Assembly: GCA_022749755.1 (NCBI GenBank) | Contig: CM040453.1 | Location: 17,121,368-17,185,367 of the forward strand | Source of the DNA: Azadirachta indica | Taxonomy: Eukaryota > Streptophyta > Magnoliopsida > Sapindales > Meliaceae | Reading direction: 5' to 3' | DNA length: 64,000 bases | Shown here: piece after piece, positions 46,354 to 59,156 of the stretch | Layout of the letters: every line of letters begins with the position of its first letter | How positions within the stretch are numbered: the stretch's first letter is position 1 | Notes under the pieces: model-generated | Seen by the model: the letters and a program-made list of their open reading frames with translations, nothing else | The model's database searches: none | Told to the model about the DNA's origin: nothing | Program-made: the position numbers and the translations under genes

Positions 46354-48096
46354 ATTCATTGAGAAAGGAGTATTATACAGATGATTAAGGGTTTTCCAAC
46401 TGGCATCTATCTTTGATTGAATTGATCTTCATTTGGTGGACCTGAAGAAGTGGTGGATTATATAACGGGTAGACTGAAGCTTTTATAGTTTGTGTTTCTG
46501 TGAAAGTTATATGAGTTTCCTCTTATATTAGATCAGATGATAAATCTAATCTCTGCTCCCTTGGAAATTCGTTTACATTCATCAATTTTGAACTATTATG
46601 TTTTTCTGATGATGATGACAATATTTTGCAACAAATTAATCAACCCACTTTATGATAAAGTCGAGATTTCAGGTTTCAGACCCGAAATGTTAATGTCAGA
46701 TATTATTAACATACAACTCTTTCTCGTCCTGTTGGAAATCTATTAAGGTAGGTTATAATGTAACCGTCTAGAGAGCAAAATCAGGGATTTTAAGATGTAA
46801 ATTATTTCCAATTGAAGCCACAGTGTAATGTAGTTTAGAGTCAGAATTTTCAATCATAACAAAATTACATTCAAGGCACAGCATGTATCCTACCCGCAAA
46901 CAAGCCGACTTTGAATCCACCCCAGCATTAAATCAGTACCAACTGCAACAGCAATAAATTTATGCCTGAAATCTAAACTGTATGTCCACAAGATCAAGGA
47001 ATTTGCAAGAATATATGCTGTATAACTCCAAATTCATTTCCCAATTTCTTTTCGAGCACCATGAAAAGGTGGAATTTGCATACTTCCCCATAAGCGAAGT
47101 TTTCATGTCTCCCCTGTAACCTGCGAACAAAAAGAGACAAAATGAAATATAAAGAGACAATGATAATCTTCAACACGCGTCTAATTCTTAGACTTAATTC
47201 ATTTTATTGTATTTCTAAGTCCTCTCCAAGCACAAATAATATTTATCAACCGCTACGAAAACGAACAGGTACTCTTTAATTCGAACAAAGAAATATACAT
47301 AAAATATTTAATCAATTCAGTCTCATTGTCATAATTACTCTGAAGACGGATGCTTGGTCACCATCAAATTTTAATATCTACACACGAGCTCTGATGGGCT
47401 TTAGCTGGACCTCCAGATTTTCAAGAGAGATATGGTGCTATGAAAGACTAGAGATCTACCGGCTGGTGGGTTCAAGCCATTACTTGATCATCAAAAAGCA
47501 ACATGTTGTATATGCAATCAAATCACATAAGAAAGAACTCGTCTGTAACAAAGCAGAGTCAACAGTCAAAAACATTCTACCTTAACAAGAAGGCACCGGT
47601 TTTGCTCATAATATTGTGGTACTCATACATACTAAGAGTTGGGAGGCAATTAATGGACAAGTTTTACCCTGCAAATGTAATTTAGTGTTGTGCATTGAAA
47701 CTTCTTTAATCTTTCCAATAAGGTTATCCCTCCTGTCATAAGATCATAGTCATCCTAAGGCAGCATTGTTGCAAAATACAAAATTTTTTCGTCTACTTCT
47801 ATAAAATTTCTGTACGTTGAACTGCAAGAAAGAGTTGGAAGGCAGAATTCAACTCAGTTGCCAATAGGCAAGATCATATCCCTTTGCCTATGATGTAATT
47901 ATGTTACCTGTTTCAAAAATTGCATAAACTAATTTTTGTTTTACTATTAAGATTACTAGAAGAAACTGGAAGTATCTAAAACAATAAGCTGTAATAATGT
48001 ATATTATAATTTTGAAAATATACGCAGATCATATACCAAAAATCAAGTGGTTTTTATAGTAACTTAATTACCATAGTAGAGCTGGAAAAGTCCTAA

Positions 48097-48371
48097 TCTC
48101 TCTTCAATCAACAAAAGATCAGACCTTATATAATCGTTGGCTTTGAGTTCAGACCTTCCGATGAAAAACTAGTTGAGCATTTTCTTTACAGGAAGGTTTC
48201 AGGACAACCCATCCCCTTTGTTGAGTATATTGTTAAGAATGCCATCTATGCGGTAGGCATGAAGCCTGGGAGATTTGAAACTTATATGGAGGACCCCTAT
48301 TGATCAATGAAGATGATGATCTCTATTTCTACATCAAGAGAAGAAAAAGACTCCCAAGGGTTGTAGAATTG
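48097..48371 (+). pseudogene. NAC transcription factor exon remnant, copy 2
   Basis: Equivalent to 33626-33900 at a constant offset of 14471 bp. It has the same NAC subdomain A/B reading, the same TGA (48301-48303), the same frame change before it, and the same GTAAGT donor (48372). The lesion therefore predates the duplication. Confidence 0.75.
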
Positions 48372-48980
48372 GTAAGTTGATAATCAAAAAGAGAAGTGTA
48401 TATACCTATAAAAGATATGTTGAATTCATCAGCTTCCCAATTGATTCAGAATATACTTGCAATACACATATAGCAAATTCATAGCATACTTGTAATACAT
48501 ATGTAACCAACCAAACATTTGAAGATCATCTCATAGCTAATGGTTCCATGTAGTACTTCACCTTGACGTCAACATGTTCTCATTTTAATTGTTGAAAGTA
48601 ACATGTTCCTATATTATACATGTGTTTTCATATATTCCTTTATAACTAATGACGTAATAAAAATATGATTTTAAAACTTCTGAATTAATTATTTATCTGG
48701 ACATTTATTCACTCACTCACTCAGATTTTGAGATTTGTACGTATAAACAAATGCTGATTTATTATTAAATAAAGAAAATTCGATGCATATTTAAAAATGA
48801 CACACGATACATGTTTACATATATTAATGGCTTTAGGGAAGAGCGAAGGGAAAGAGAGAAGAGAATGACTCATTAGATATATTTACTGAAAGAGATAATG
48901 CTTATGTATTATTATTAAAATACTTTTTCAATTAATGTGCCACATAAAATGGAGAAAATTAATATGAAAGAAAAAATAGT

Positions 48981-51340
48981 TGTTTGGGAAAATACCTGAG
49001 CACAACACACTAAACACTAGAAGAAGATAAATTGCATGGTCGGGGAGCGTTTCCCTTATAGTCGGCATCATATGAACCTGAGATGGTACATCATTGACCA
49101 AATGGGATCCCAACATCAAAGGGAATTTAATTGGGCAAAAAATACAATTCAGGTCGGGTAATAAAATATCACCCAACTATACATAACGTGGGTAATGGAA
49201 GTCAACCGCACACTCCTCCTAGTAACTGCCTATGAACCCACCTGCCATCATGGATGATTGTGGCCCAAAAAAACTATAAAATTATTGATTCCCAAGCCTA
49301 TAAAACCCTGGCAGTTTGAAGAACAACATATGCACTCTTGAATCAAAGCGAAACTTTGCCAAAATTTCATTTCACATAAATTTCTCCTCTTAAGCAATCC
49401 TACTTAAGCATTAGAGAGTATATGCCGACGAAGTCAGCTATCCTCTGACTTCTTTTGTTTTGGAGGTGAAGAAAACTTCCCCAAAAATGTGAAGACAAAA
49501 ATTTGTTATTTGAAGTCAAAGTTAGTAAATTTTCAATATTAACAACTGGCGCCATCTGTGAGAAGTTGAATAAGAAACCAATTTTCAATTTTAAGATGGG
49601 TAAGAAAGACAAACACCACCCAGGGACACCGTATGTGACAGGGAGGAGCCTCTAGCGGATCTAATGGCCTTTGTTAGCATAAAGAAGAGCAATTATAGAT
49701 TTTGCTTTAAGAGGAATCAAATTCATGAACTGATTCGGATCTAGAACCACTTAGTCAAGTGACAATGTGATTGGATGCAAGAGAAGCTAACTAGCTACAG
49801 AAGAAACTAAAGGACAACTGTTAATTGCACGCAAAAAAAGAAAAGAAAATGACAAGGCTGGAGAATACAATAGCAGCTTTACAAAAGGAGTTTGATGAGA
49901 TTAAGCGATTGCTTAGGCAAAATCCAGAAACAGTGCCAATATGTCGCACACTAATTCAAATGGAGTTTAAGAAAAGCAGAACGTAGGAGCTAAGGCGTGG
50001 AGAGGAAAAAGATGGCCATCCTCAAAGATCCGTATCCAAAAGTAGGCCAAAAGGCCAATATTTGTTTGAGACCAAGCCCTCATGTAGGAATAGATAGACT
50101 ACATCTCCGAAGGAGAAGGAAAATGCCACAGAACAGTCAGTACGAGAAAAGTCGTGGGTTCCCAATCCTAATGCATCGATCATGATTTGCGATAATCCAA
50201 AACCAAGGCGATCATGTGCATAACAAGATCAAGTAAACAATTAAAAGCGTACTACGGACCAGAGTATACATTCATATAATATGCGCTTATACCTGAACCA
50301 AAAGTAGCAACAAGAAAGAAAAGCCTCAGTACGTATATAACACCTAAGATGGAGTAGGAGACTAGATCCAAAGAGGTTCAGGGAGAAAACCGTGCCCCAT
50401 GGGTCATTAATAAACAGGAAGTGAAAGAATGCCTCAAAAAATTAGTGGTGCTATATGAGGCAAAGAGGAGATAGGATTAGCAAGAATGAGCCACTATGAT
50501 GAAGGTGGGTCTTAGGTCTCCTTTCACTAAGGAAATCCAAGAGCTATCTCTTCCCAGGATGTTCAAGATGCCTCAAATTACTCTTTATGTGGGAAAAACT
50601 GACCCGGTTTCTCACATTAAATTTTTTAGAGAAATGATGCATATTCAAGGTTTGACCAAACTACAGGTGTGTCGTTTTATTCCCCTAACATTGGAAGGAC
50701 AAGTCAAGAAATGGTTCAGTCACCTGAAGCCAGGCAAAATAGGGAGTTTCTCCTAATTATGTGATGTGTTCACTAACTAGTTCAAGCGGGCGGTCTCGAA
50801 ACACAAGAGTATGAGTTTTTTGCTAATGATGAAGTAAGGTTGGGGAGAAAGTTTAAGAAGTTTTGCTAGGAGATATCATGACAAAGTCATGGAGTTAGGG
50901 GCCTTTAGTTCTCCTCTAGCACTGGAAGGATTAAGAAAGGGATTACAAATGGATAGAGCTTGGTACGCAATCTATAGAAAAAAATGTAACGATTTCCATG
51001 CAAGCTCATAAGAAAATATTTGAAGAGATCGAAATAAAACATCATGTTCTCCTTAAGTAGAAGCAGAAGAGAGTAAGTGGATCTAATTAAAGGCCAAGCA
51101 CCTTGTGGACAGAGGGTAGAAAGAAAGAAGGTTTTCGTGACAATAGGTCAGCAAAATAAAGGGATCAAGATTATCAAAGACCGCAAGTTGATAGGTAGAG
51201 TAAGAAAGCACATGAGAATGAGAAGCTCCCAGTACCACCAAATGAGGGAGCAAAGAGAATAGTACAAGCATAGGACAAGCGAAAGTTTACGCCGTTTAAT
51301 ACATCCTTAACTTATATTTACGAGGATATCAAATTGATTC
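48981..51340 (+). mobile_element. Ty3/gypsy remnant: LTR, PBS and gag, copy 2
   Basis: LTR at 48981-49544, PBS at 49547-49560 (TGGCGCCATCTGTG), then an internal region holding gag. It is the same insertion as at 34507-35296 but less truncated. Sequence resembling the end of a gypsy Gag (KFTPFNTSLTYIYEDIK) lies near 51280-51335, after which unrelated repeat DNA begins. No pol or 3' LTR is present. Confidence 0.8.
49597..51340 (+). pseudogene. Ty3/gypsy gag pseudogene
   Basis: The gag start is ATG at 49597 (MGKKDKHHPG). The best part is 50496-50756: SPFTKEIQELSLPRMFKMPQ, YVGKTDPVSHIKFFREMM, CRFIPLTLEGQVKKWFSHL, the Retrotrans_gag domain. After a stop it continues (RSFARRYHDKVMELGAF, LRKGLQMDRAW) to about 51000, then a basic stretch. 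Multiple stops and frame changes. Gag would assemble particles; this copy is dead. Confidence 0.8.
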
Positions 51341-51344
51341 ATGC

Positions 51345-54100
51345 AGTGTATAGGTAATATCCGTAAGTGCAGAGGATCGTAACAAGTAATTTAATGATAA
51401 GAGGATGTCTATCCTATGAGGAATGTTAATCAATTAAGTATTGAAGATGATTAATTTATAAATTTATTTGAAGAAATCGAAATAATTTGAGAGAAAACAT
51501 AAGATCAATAAAAATTAACAACTTAACAAATTAATTAAAAGATTCAATTATTGAAAAAATCTAGAGCCAATGATTTTTTCTTAATTAGTCATATTCAATT
51601 CTTCAATTGACGTTATTCTGATTTAATACTAATATTGTCAGTTAATTATTCGAATTTATTCAGCAATCTCTCTCAACATCAATCGAAACTACTTCACACT
51701 TAATAATTCACTATATCTTTATATGAAATTAATTAAATAAAAATACATTATGATTAATGATAATTTCTAATTAAACTACATAAATCATATTAGTACATCT
51801 TTGTGTAATATGCAATTTACAGTATTTATCACATAGTTTAGATATGATATTCATTTCTTAGTTCACATTAATCCACATCTCCTTTAAATATTAGTCAGAT
51901 ATTTAAAAGCATTAATTATCATGATAAATATTTAATAAAAGATATCAAATAAAAAATAACACAATATTAGAAAATAGACACTTCCAATAAATTAAATCAT
52001 TGCTCTAGAAAATAAGTCTAACCACACATGAAATAGAGTTTGTTAGGAAAAATCAAGCAACCAAGCAAAAAGAAAACAAACACAATTGCAAACAACTTCG
52101 GTTTACATGAAAAACTTTTGAAAAATTTCAGAGCAAAAATCACATAAGAGAGAGAGAGAGGCGGATTTCATTAATATGAAAAAGAAGAATAATAGTACAT
52201 GGTTCGCCCTAAACTCCAACTATGTAGTCCAAGTTTGGGTCAGGTTCAAAAATAGAATTGAGTTGAGTCAAGCCTATACAGTAAAACTCATACAATATAC
52301 TTATATATATACACATATACAATACCGTAAAAAGGCAGAGGTGTTGCCTCCTAGCCCTTTCACCCTCTTGTATCACCGATTACGTCAACATACCCCAATA
52401 TACAGTACCGGTTACCAAATATAGACCACAAATTTTACAAAGTTCAAACTTAATCATAAAAAATTCAACAATCAAATACATAATCTTAATAAACACAAAA
52501 ATTTTTCAATTTAAGATGAAATAAAACAAGGAGAGAGATAAAACTAGATTTGAAGAGCGTTCATCCTCAATGCTTCTTGTCATCATCCTTCATCTTCTTG
52601 AATTTCCTTCTTTATCTCTAGCTTCATCCCCCTCTCTCTATCCTCTTTTCCTCTTTCTAAAACTTCGTTCCTCAAGTGGCCATGGTGGCTTTTTATTGAA
52701 AAACATGGAAATCTAGGATACTACTAAATCTAGCCATCCATTTTGATCTAGCGGCCAAAAATGGGTCAAAACAAAAAAAAAGGAACATAACCTGGGGTGT
52801 AATTGCTAAGGGACAGAATGCATGGCGTAGTTGTGCCATAATTTTGTGCTTATGGCCAAAAGTGGGTCAAAACCATTGATTCTCCCTATGAAAACAAATT
52901 ATTTGCCAAATTTCAATTAAATCTTTCTTTTTTTGATTATTTCAAATTATTGTCCTTATTTTATTGTTTCTACTTTTTTGTCCTCATTTGCTTGCAATTT
53001 GGTCCTCAGGAACAAAACTTTGTAATTTCCACGAATGACTAGCAAATGTGCTTTTATGCTTCGTTTTCACATCTTTTATGTTAAAGTAAGTCAACACTTG
53101 CAAAAAAAAAAAAAAACTATTTAAAAAAGAAAATAACTACTCAAAACAAACTAAACAACGTTAAATAATTTAAGCATAATCATGTAGTAAAAATTGATAT
53201 ATCAAATACTCCTAAACTTAACATTTGCTTGTCCTTGAGCAAAAGAAAAAGTAAGAGACTCAATAATACAAATTAAATTCCTTACGTAACAAATTCATGG
53301 CCAATGAGAATGCAATAAAATATAAATTCAATCATTCAAATATCCAAGTATTAACAAGGTTTCATTTGCTATGCTCATATGTGGTGTGTAATAGTCATAA
53401 ATTGATTATCCTCTGTCATATCATCCTTCACATTATCAGAACATAGCATGCATAAAAGTCCAAAAATCTAAATCTCACCAAGATGGTCACTCTCAAATAA
53501 GCATACTTAAAATTTGGGTTAACACTCAAAAGTATGTTAGACAAGCATTATGCTTAGATTTTTAATAGACAAGCATTATGTTAGACAAGAATATGTTATT
53601 TCTAATGTGATGAAAAGAATACTACTAACTTGATTTTCATGAAAATAGATGCAAACTAATTAAACAGTACGCAAGATCAACATAAAACTTTTCTTCAAGG
53701 TTATAAAAAGGCTAATAGGTGATATAGTTACAAGAAAAAATGAATTAAAGACAAATCAAATTTTAGGAAACTTCAAACATACGTTTTTACCATCTACCTT
53801 CAAATTTCACTTAACAACAAATTTTACCATTACTCATTCACTTTCACCTTTCTTTTCTTTTCAAAGTACAACAATTTTTTTTTGAGGTTTTGTCTTATTT
53901 TACTTTTTAACACAAGCGCTCATTACTTAACGAGGCAAGAGTCCTAGTTACTCAATAAAATTAAGGCCATGCATCTTTATTCCCTTTTTTCTATCTTTCT
54001 TTTCTCTTTTTCTTTTCTTTCTTATTTTTTTTATTGTACATCAACTAATACTATTTTTTTCTTACAATAAGCACACAAACAACACACAACCACCCCCAAA
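51345..54100. other. Probable retrotransposon-derived non-coding DNA
   Basis: 51345-51440 (AAGTGCAGAGGATCG, then ACAAGTAATTTAATGATAAGA) and 53205-53240 (CTCCTAAACTTAACATTTGC, then TTGTCCTTGAGCAA) resemble short blocks common in non-coding parts of large plant gypsy elements (Athila-like). This is from memory of the pattern, not a search. No coding frame remains. A copia solo LTR is nested at 52041-52439. Confidence 0.35.
52041..52439 (-). repeat. Solo copia LTR with target-site duplication
   Basis: 399 bp; plus strand begins TGTTAGGAAAAATCAAG and ends AAATTTTACA. It is the reverse complement type of the copia A/B LTR. It is flanked by GAGTT and AAGTT, a 5-bp duplication with one mismatch. 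No internal sequence, so it likely arose by LTR-LTR recombination. Confidence 0.8.
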
Positions 54101-54475
54101 CTTATTTTAAAGCATATATCATTACATTTCCAAGATAGCTTAAAAGTTCCCGTAAGAAATTTTTTCCAATAAATGCATGCTATTTGAGTTCAATAGATAG
54201 CAAACTTAAAAGAAAAACACAAAGCATATAATTTTCTACTCATGCAATCCATAAAAGCATGCTGTTTGAATTTGTTTCTGTCATGTAAATTACGACATTG
54301 CATTCATCATTTCCAACATAAGCTGTACAAGTTCGTCCATATATGTCATTGTCCAATGCATATGAAATAGACCTGTCAGCTGGTAGTAATCAATCACATA
54401 TCTTTGCAAACAATTTTTTCCTACTATCCCTTTTATATATCATTACCTCTGCATTTCTTGTTCTGCGCATCGAAA
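54101..54475. other. Spacer, no gene recognised
   Basis: No supported feature; probably the 3' untranslated part of the CACTA element to its right. Confidence 0.4.
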
Positions 54476-55860
54476 TCAATGTTTTGCATTTTGTTTGGGT
54501 TTGGTTGGACTTTTTTTAGTTTTCTTAAGGATAGGTGGCCTTCGTTCATCTGTCGTGTCATAATTTGTGCTCTCAACATGCCTTAAAGGGGATTTAAAAA
54601 CCCACCTTTTTGCTAGTTGTTGCTGTTGATACTGTTCACTTACTTTCCTTTTAGTTTCTACCACTTATTTGCCTATAACAACATGAAGAAATAGTATTGA
54701 ATAAATTCTATATAGTAAGTAAGTTGGAAACAAAAACCAAACACAACAAGTTTATATACTAAGGCCTCTAAATCAATCATTTGTTCCTTCTCCCCAACAT
54801 TCTCAACTTTCTTGGTCTCATATCTTTCCTTTTCAAATTACTCATCTTTTCCATTTTCTCCACTGAATACTTTTTGGCCACTTGAACTTGAGACTGAAAA
54901 ATGTTTAGATTGGAAAAGTTGCTGAAGTTGATCTAACTGCACAGTGAGCTCACCAAACCTTTGATCGTTAAGTCTTATCTTTTGTTCATGAAACTTGTTA
55001 CCATAGGGCATGTTGAAGTACATTGAAAGAGTTATAAATTTCCCCACCCCTTGTAACCTAGTATTTTTATTTACACTTTTTCGTAAAGACTGGGCTAGTA
55101 TACTATTCCGACCATCGCTCACTAAAGAGCCACTTTTCTGCTTTTCAAACAACTCATCCTATATAATTCCGAAAGTGCAAAGGATTTAATTACCATTGAT
55201 GAAAATTAGACATAAATGTTGTTGAAAATTTCGTTCTCCATGATCATAAAATTCACTAAAACTTACGATCTTCTGTATAACAGGCAACACACAAATCATA
55301 GCCTCTATTTCTTCGTTAACGAGTTTTTTTCCATGCAAGGCTCTTGTTGATTTGGTCTTTTGAAAGTCTTGTTTCTACCATCTACAAACAACATATAACA
55401 TTGACTTTTAACATTAAACCAATGCATAAAAGTCAATAATATTGGTAAGTTAATAATTGGATGATAATATGAAATGAACTTTGTTGAATAAGGCCAACGT
55501 ATCCCTTTCCAATAATGTATGGTTATATATTTTTAGTGCCTGTTTTTCTTGGGCCAATGTCCTAATTCTACATAATTAAAACCGCAATGTTAATCTAAAT
55601 ATCAATAATAGATAAGGCTGAAAAAAAAAAAAAACATAAATTGTAAACATATAGCACAAAGTCCTTGGTTAGTCGATCCACCATAAATTGTTCCCAATGT
55701 GCTTGCCTAATGAAGCTGTACTACAGTGGAGGCTTCTTTAGCCTCTTGGGATTGTCCTTGTCAAGTAAGATGTGCTCACTTGTCAATGTGTACTTAAAAT
55801 TCTTGAATGCAGTGCTCGACATGTTGAATACTTGCTTCTTACTCCTTACGATTAATTGAT
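54476..55860 (-). pseudogene. CACTA second gene (Transposase_24-like) pseudogene
   Basis: Minus-strand readings: 55860-55660 (TSEHILLDKDNPKRLKKPPL, IRQAHWEQFMVDRLTKDF), near 55550 (RTLAQEKQAL), 55370-55300 (KSTRALHGKKLVNEEI), 55152-54838 (open, 104 codons, with FGELTVQLDQLQQLFQS as a coiled coil) and 54664-54476 (basic C-terminus). The RQAHWEQFM block and the coiled-coil tail fit the plant En/Spm Transposase_24 type. Several introns or frameshifts separate the blocks. Confidence 0.6.
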
Positions 55861-56930
55861 ATATTTCCTGGTACCAGAAAGAAATGAAAAATAGCAAATG
55901 TAAACTACTTGAAATAAATTTGAGTTAAATAAAATAATAATGCAAATCAATTAAAGATAGATACTATATTATATCAATCAAGCAACAGACGAAAAGATAA
56001 GAGTTTGTCAGGGCTGGACATATATATGAACAACCATATATAATAATAAAGTTAGGTTTAGGGTATTAAGCACACAATCTCGATGATGTATATATGGATG
56101 AATGCATATTTGGTAAACAATAAACACATCCATCTAGGTCAAAAACAAATCATCACAATGGGAAACTTAATAATAAAGTTAAAATATGAAGGTATAAACA
56201 GAACACCAGGAAAATTCCTACAGAGAAAAGAACAAAATGAAAAAAAATTATCTTTCACATATGCCACATGTTACATGGATCTGCTAGTTAGATATACTAA
56301 CCTTTTAATAAACTTAACCCCTATTTATAAGGAACTACATACCAAAAATAAAAACAAACAAAAAATCTGTAAATATGCATCAGCTATTTAAGAGATCGAA
56401 TTCTCAACTACAAGACATAAGATTTGTAATTAAGAACAAGAATTTAAAAATATTTTCTTGAAGCAACGAATACGTATAGTACAACACCTTGTAATTTATT
56501 CTTAGAAAGAAAGAATATATTTGGAAACTATAATTAGATTTTTCTTTTCTTCTTAAAAAAAAAAATCATATACTTAAAGACCAAGATCTGAACACGTTCA
56601 TCTTGCTAGTTTAGTCAAAACCTAGAAATGAAAGAATATAAAGTATTTTGAATCGCAAAGCAAAACTTTTAACCAATTTCAGTTGTTGAAATAAAATAAC
56701 TAAATAAATAAATACAAAAACAGATTGATCTAGAAATCAATCAGTAAACATACTTGGAAACTTCAAAGACTGTAATTTATGGCTTACTTGGTTATTATTA
56801 AACAATAAAGAAACATAAAGTTCAATTGTCTTAGGATCCAAAGAAAAGTAGTGAGAACACTGGTAATTTAACATCATATTCATCATTTTCATCATTTTAA
56901 TAGCAAATACTCAACAAACCAACAAGGCGT

Positions 56931-59120
56931 TCATCCAAATCCCTTGAATTTCGCAACAAGAATACTTATAAATGTTAACATCGTATCCTTACGTATAAAG
57001 GAACATCTAATTGAACGAAAGTTAGTCAAGTACTTGGCACAAAACTCCATTACTTCTTTAGAAATATAATGTTCAGCTATACATCCTTCATACCGATTGT
57101 GATTACACACATAATCTTTGAGTACTTCCATAAATCTCTTAAATGGATACACCCACTTAAGATAAATAGGACTGCATAGCCTTACTTTATGCATAAGATG
57201 GAATGTTAAATGGACCATAATGTCAAAGAAGAATGGTATGAATATCTTCTCAAGTAAGGACAATGTTTGAATGATACCATGTTCCATTTCATCCAATTTC
57301 ATTGGATCAATCATTATACTACATAAAGCATTAAAGAAGATGCATAAATGAGTAATTACATATCTGACATGTTTGGGCAAAATAGACTAAATTGCTAGTG
57401 GTAGTAGCTGTTGCATCAAAACATAACAATCATGGTACTTAAGACCCTGAAGCTTGAACTTAGTAATAGAAACAAGGTTCTTAAAGGCTAAATAATAATT
57501 ATTGAGAGCCTTGATATCCATTAGTGCTTGGAAAAACTGTTTCTTTTCTTCTATAGTTAGTGTATAGCATGCGAGAGGCAAAAATTACACTTATTATCAT
57601 TGGCATCAAGGCCAAGTCAGTCCTCATGCCTATGTGAACTAGACTAAGCCTTGGATTTATCCTATCTTTAGTTTTGCCTGAGATGTCAAATAATGTGTCG
57701 TATATGTTCTCACATATATTTTTCTCTACACGCATAACATTCAATTGATTATGCACATAAAGGTGCTTCTAGTTTTCTAACTCAAAGAATATGGACTTCT
57801 TCTTCTAGAGTTTACAGTTATCACCATCATTCTTCTTCCACTTCTTCACTCTCATTTTACCTTATCTAGTACAAAGCTGATCAACCTTTTCTAAGATTTT
57901 CTCCTAATTCAATGGTGGAACAGGGGATCCGAATTCCTACTTACCACTGATAGTTTTCTTTTGTCTTCAAAAGAGATGATTAGATGGTAAAAAGTGTCAA
58001 TGCCCTAAATATGCATTTTTTGGATAGAATAAGCGTCTTGCCTAAAATATAGAAAAGCACAATACCTTTTAATTGTGCAACCAAACAAATTACAATAGAT
58101 GGGGAAGTCATTAATGGTCCACATAATATTGGCCAACAAATTAAAGAACTCTTGTTTATGGGCATGATATGCCTCAACACCAACATCCTATAATATCTTC
58201 AAATCATCAATTAACGATCACAAGTACACATCAATGTCATTTTCTAGCTATCGTAGACCAAAAATCAATAGGGACAATATCATGAATTTGCTCTTCATAC
58301 ACAACCATGGTGGAAAGTTGTATACTACAAGTATAACCTGCCAACAACTATATGTAGTACTAAGGAAACTGTGTAGGTTGATTCCATCAGTGATTAGGAC
58401 AAGACGAAGGTTCTTAGGATTAAACCTAACAGTTAGCCATTTTTCATCAACTAACTTCCATGAAGGTGAATTGGCAGAATATCGAAGATTCTCATTATTT
58501 AACTTCTCATATAAATGCCAAGTTAAGTCTTTGGCAATTTGTAGGGATTGAAACATTGGCTTAAATCTAGGGATTGGAGGGAAATACGATAACACCTTCG
58601 CAAAAACCCCTTTTCTAACATTATCAGAACCCCTTTGTGTTTTCCACTCGATATACCAGATGTAGGGCACTTAGAAAGGCTTTCATACTGCTTCTGATAT
58701 AGTATGCAATCATTTAAGTAAGCATATATTTTCTTATACTCTAAGCCTAAGGATGATGAAGTTTTCATTGCTTCATACATGGATGTAGGTAATATGTTGT
58801 CATTGAGTAACATATCCACTAAAAATGCCAACAAATCTCTAAAGCTAGTATCAGACCACCATACTTCCCTTTCAAGTTATATAACTTAACCAATGCAGAA
58901 ATCTTCGTATATTTTGTTCAACTTGGGTACAAAAGTTTTTCAAAATCTTCAAGTGATTTCCTAAAACCCTTATGATTTGCATCATAATGCTTGCAAGCAT
59001 CATGGATCATTTCTACAATATCACCAAAATCAGGGCCTATAGATTTAGTATCTAAATGATCTTTAACAAATCTAAATATTGTAGCAGGTTTTTCCTCTCA
59101 ATGCCAAGTCCATGTCTTGT
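56931..59120 (-). pseudogene. CACTA tnp2 transposase pseudogene
   Basis: In order on the minus strand: 59100-58850 (ATIFRFVKDHLDTKSIGPDF, MIHDACKHYDANHKGFRKSL); 58834-58523 (LPTSMYEAMKTSSSLGLEYK, NDCILYQKQYESLSKCP); 58670-58248 (FNPKNLRLVLITDGINLHSF, STTYSCWQVILVVYNFPPWL), the Transposase_21 core; 58186-57970 (FFNLLANIMWTINDFPIYCN); 57756-57499 (VMRVEKNICENIYDTLFDIS); 57480-57387; and 57380-56931 (VRYVITHLCIFFNALCS, FFDIMVHLTFHLMHKVRL, EVLKDYVCNHNRYEG), which is DUF4218. Frame changes separate nearly every block, though 56931-57380 is open for 149 codons. Confidence 0.88.
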
Positions 59121-59156
59121 AAGTTATATCAAAACCATTCACAAAAAAGAAAAATG

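Larger units (their letters stand above)
44405..49757 (+). repeat. Duplicated segment, copy 2, right part
   Basis: Collinear with 30047-35296. The uninterrupted copia B target ATTAC lies at 44405-44409. The net size difference from copy 1 is largely two extra 51-bp tandem repeats downstream of the TFIIS gene. Confidence 0.95.
54476..59120 (-). mobile_element. CACTA (En/Spm) transposon, decayed, minus strand
   Basis: The minus strand contains tnp2 transposase fragments (59120-56931) followed by a second gene region with Transposase_24-like sequence (55860-54476), the normal CACTA gene order. Both are broken. Neither CACTA terminus was found at its edges. The right edge (59120-59157) abuts the long-TIR MITE copy, so it is truncated there. 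Confidence 0.8.
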
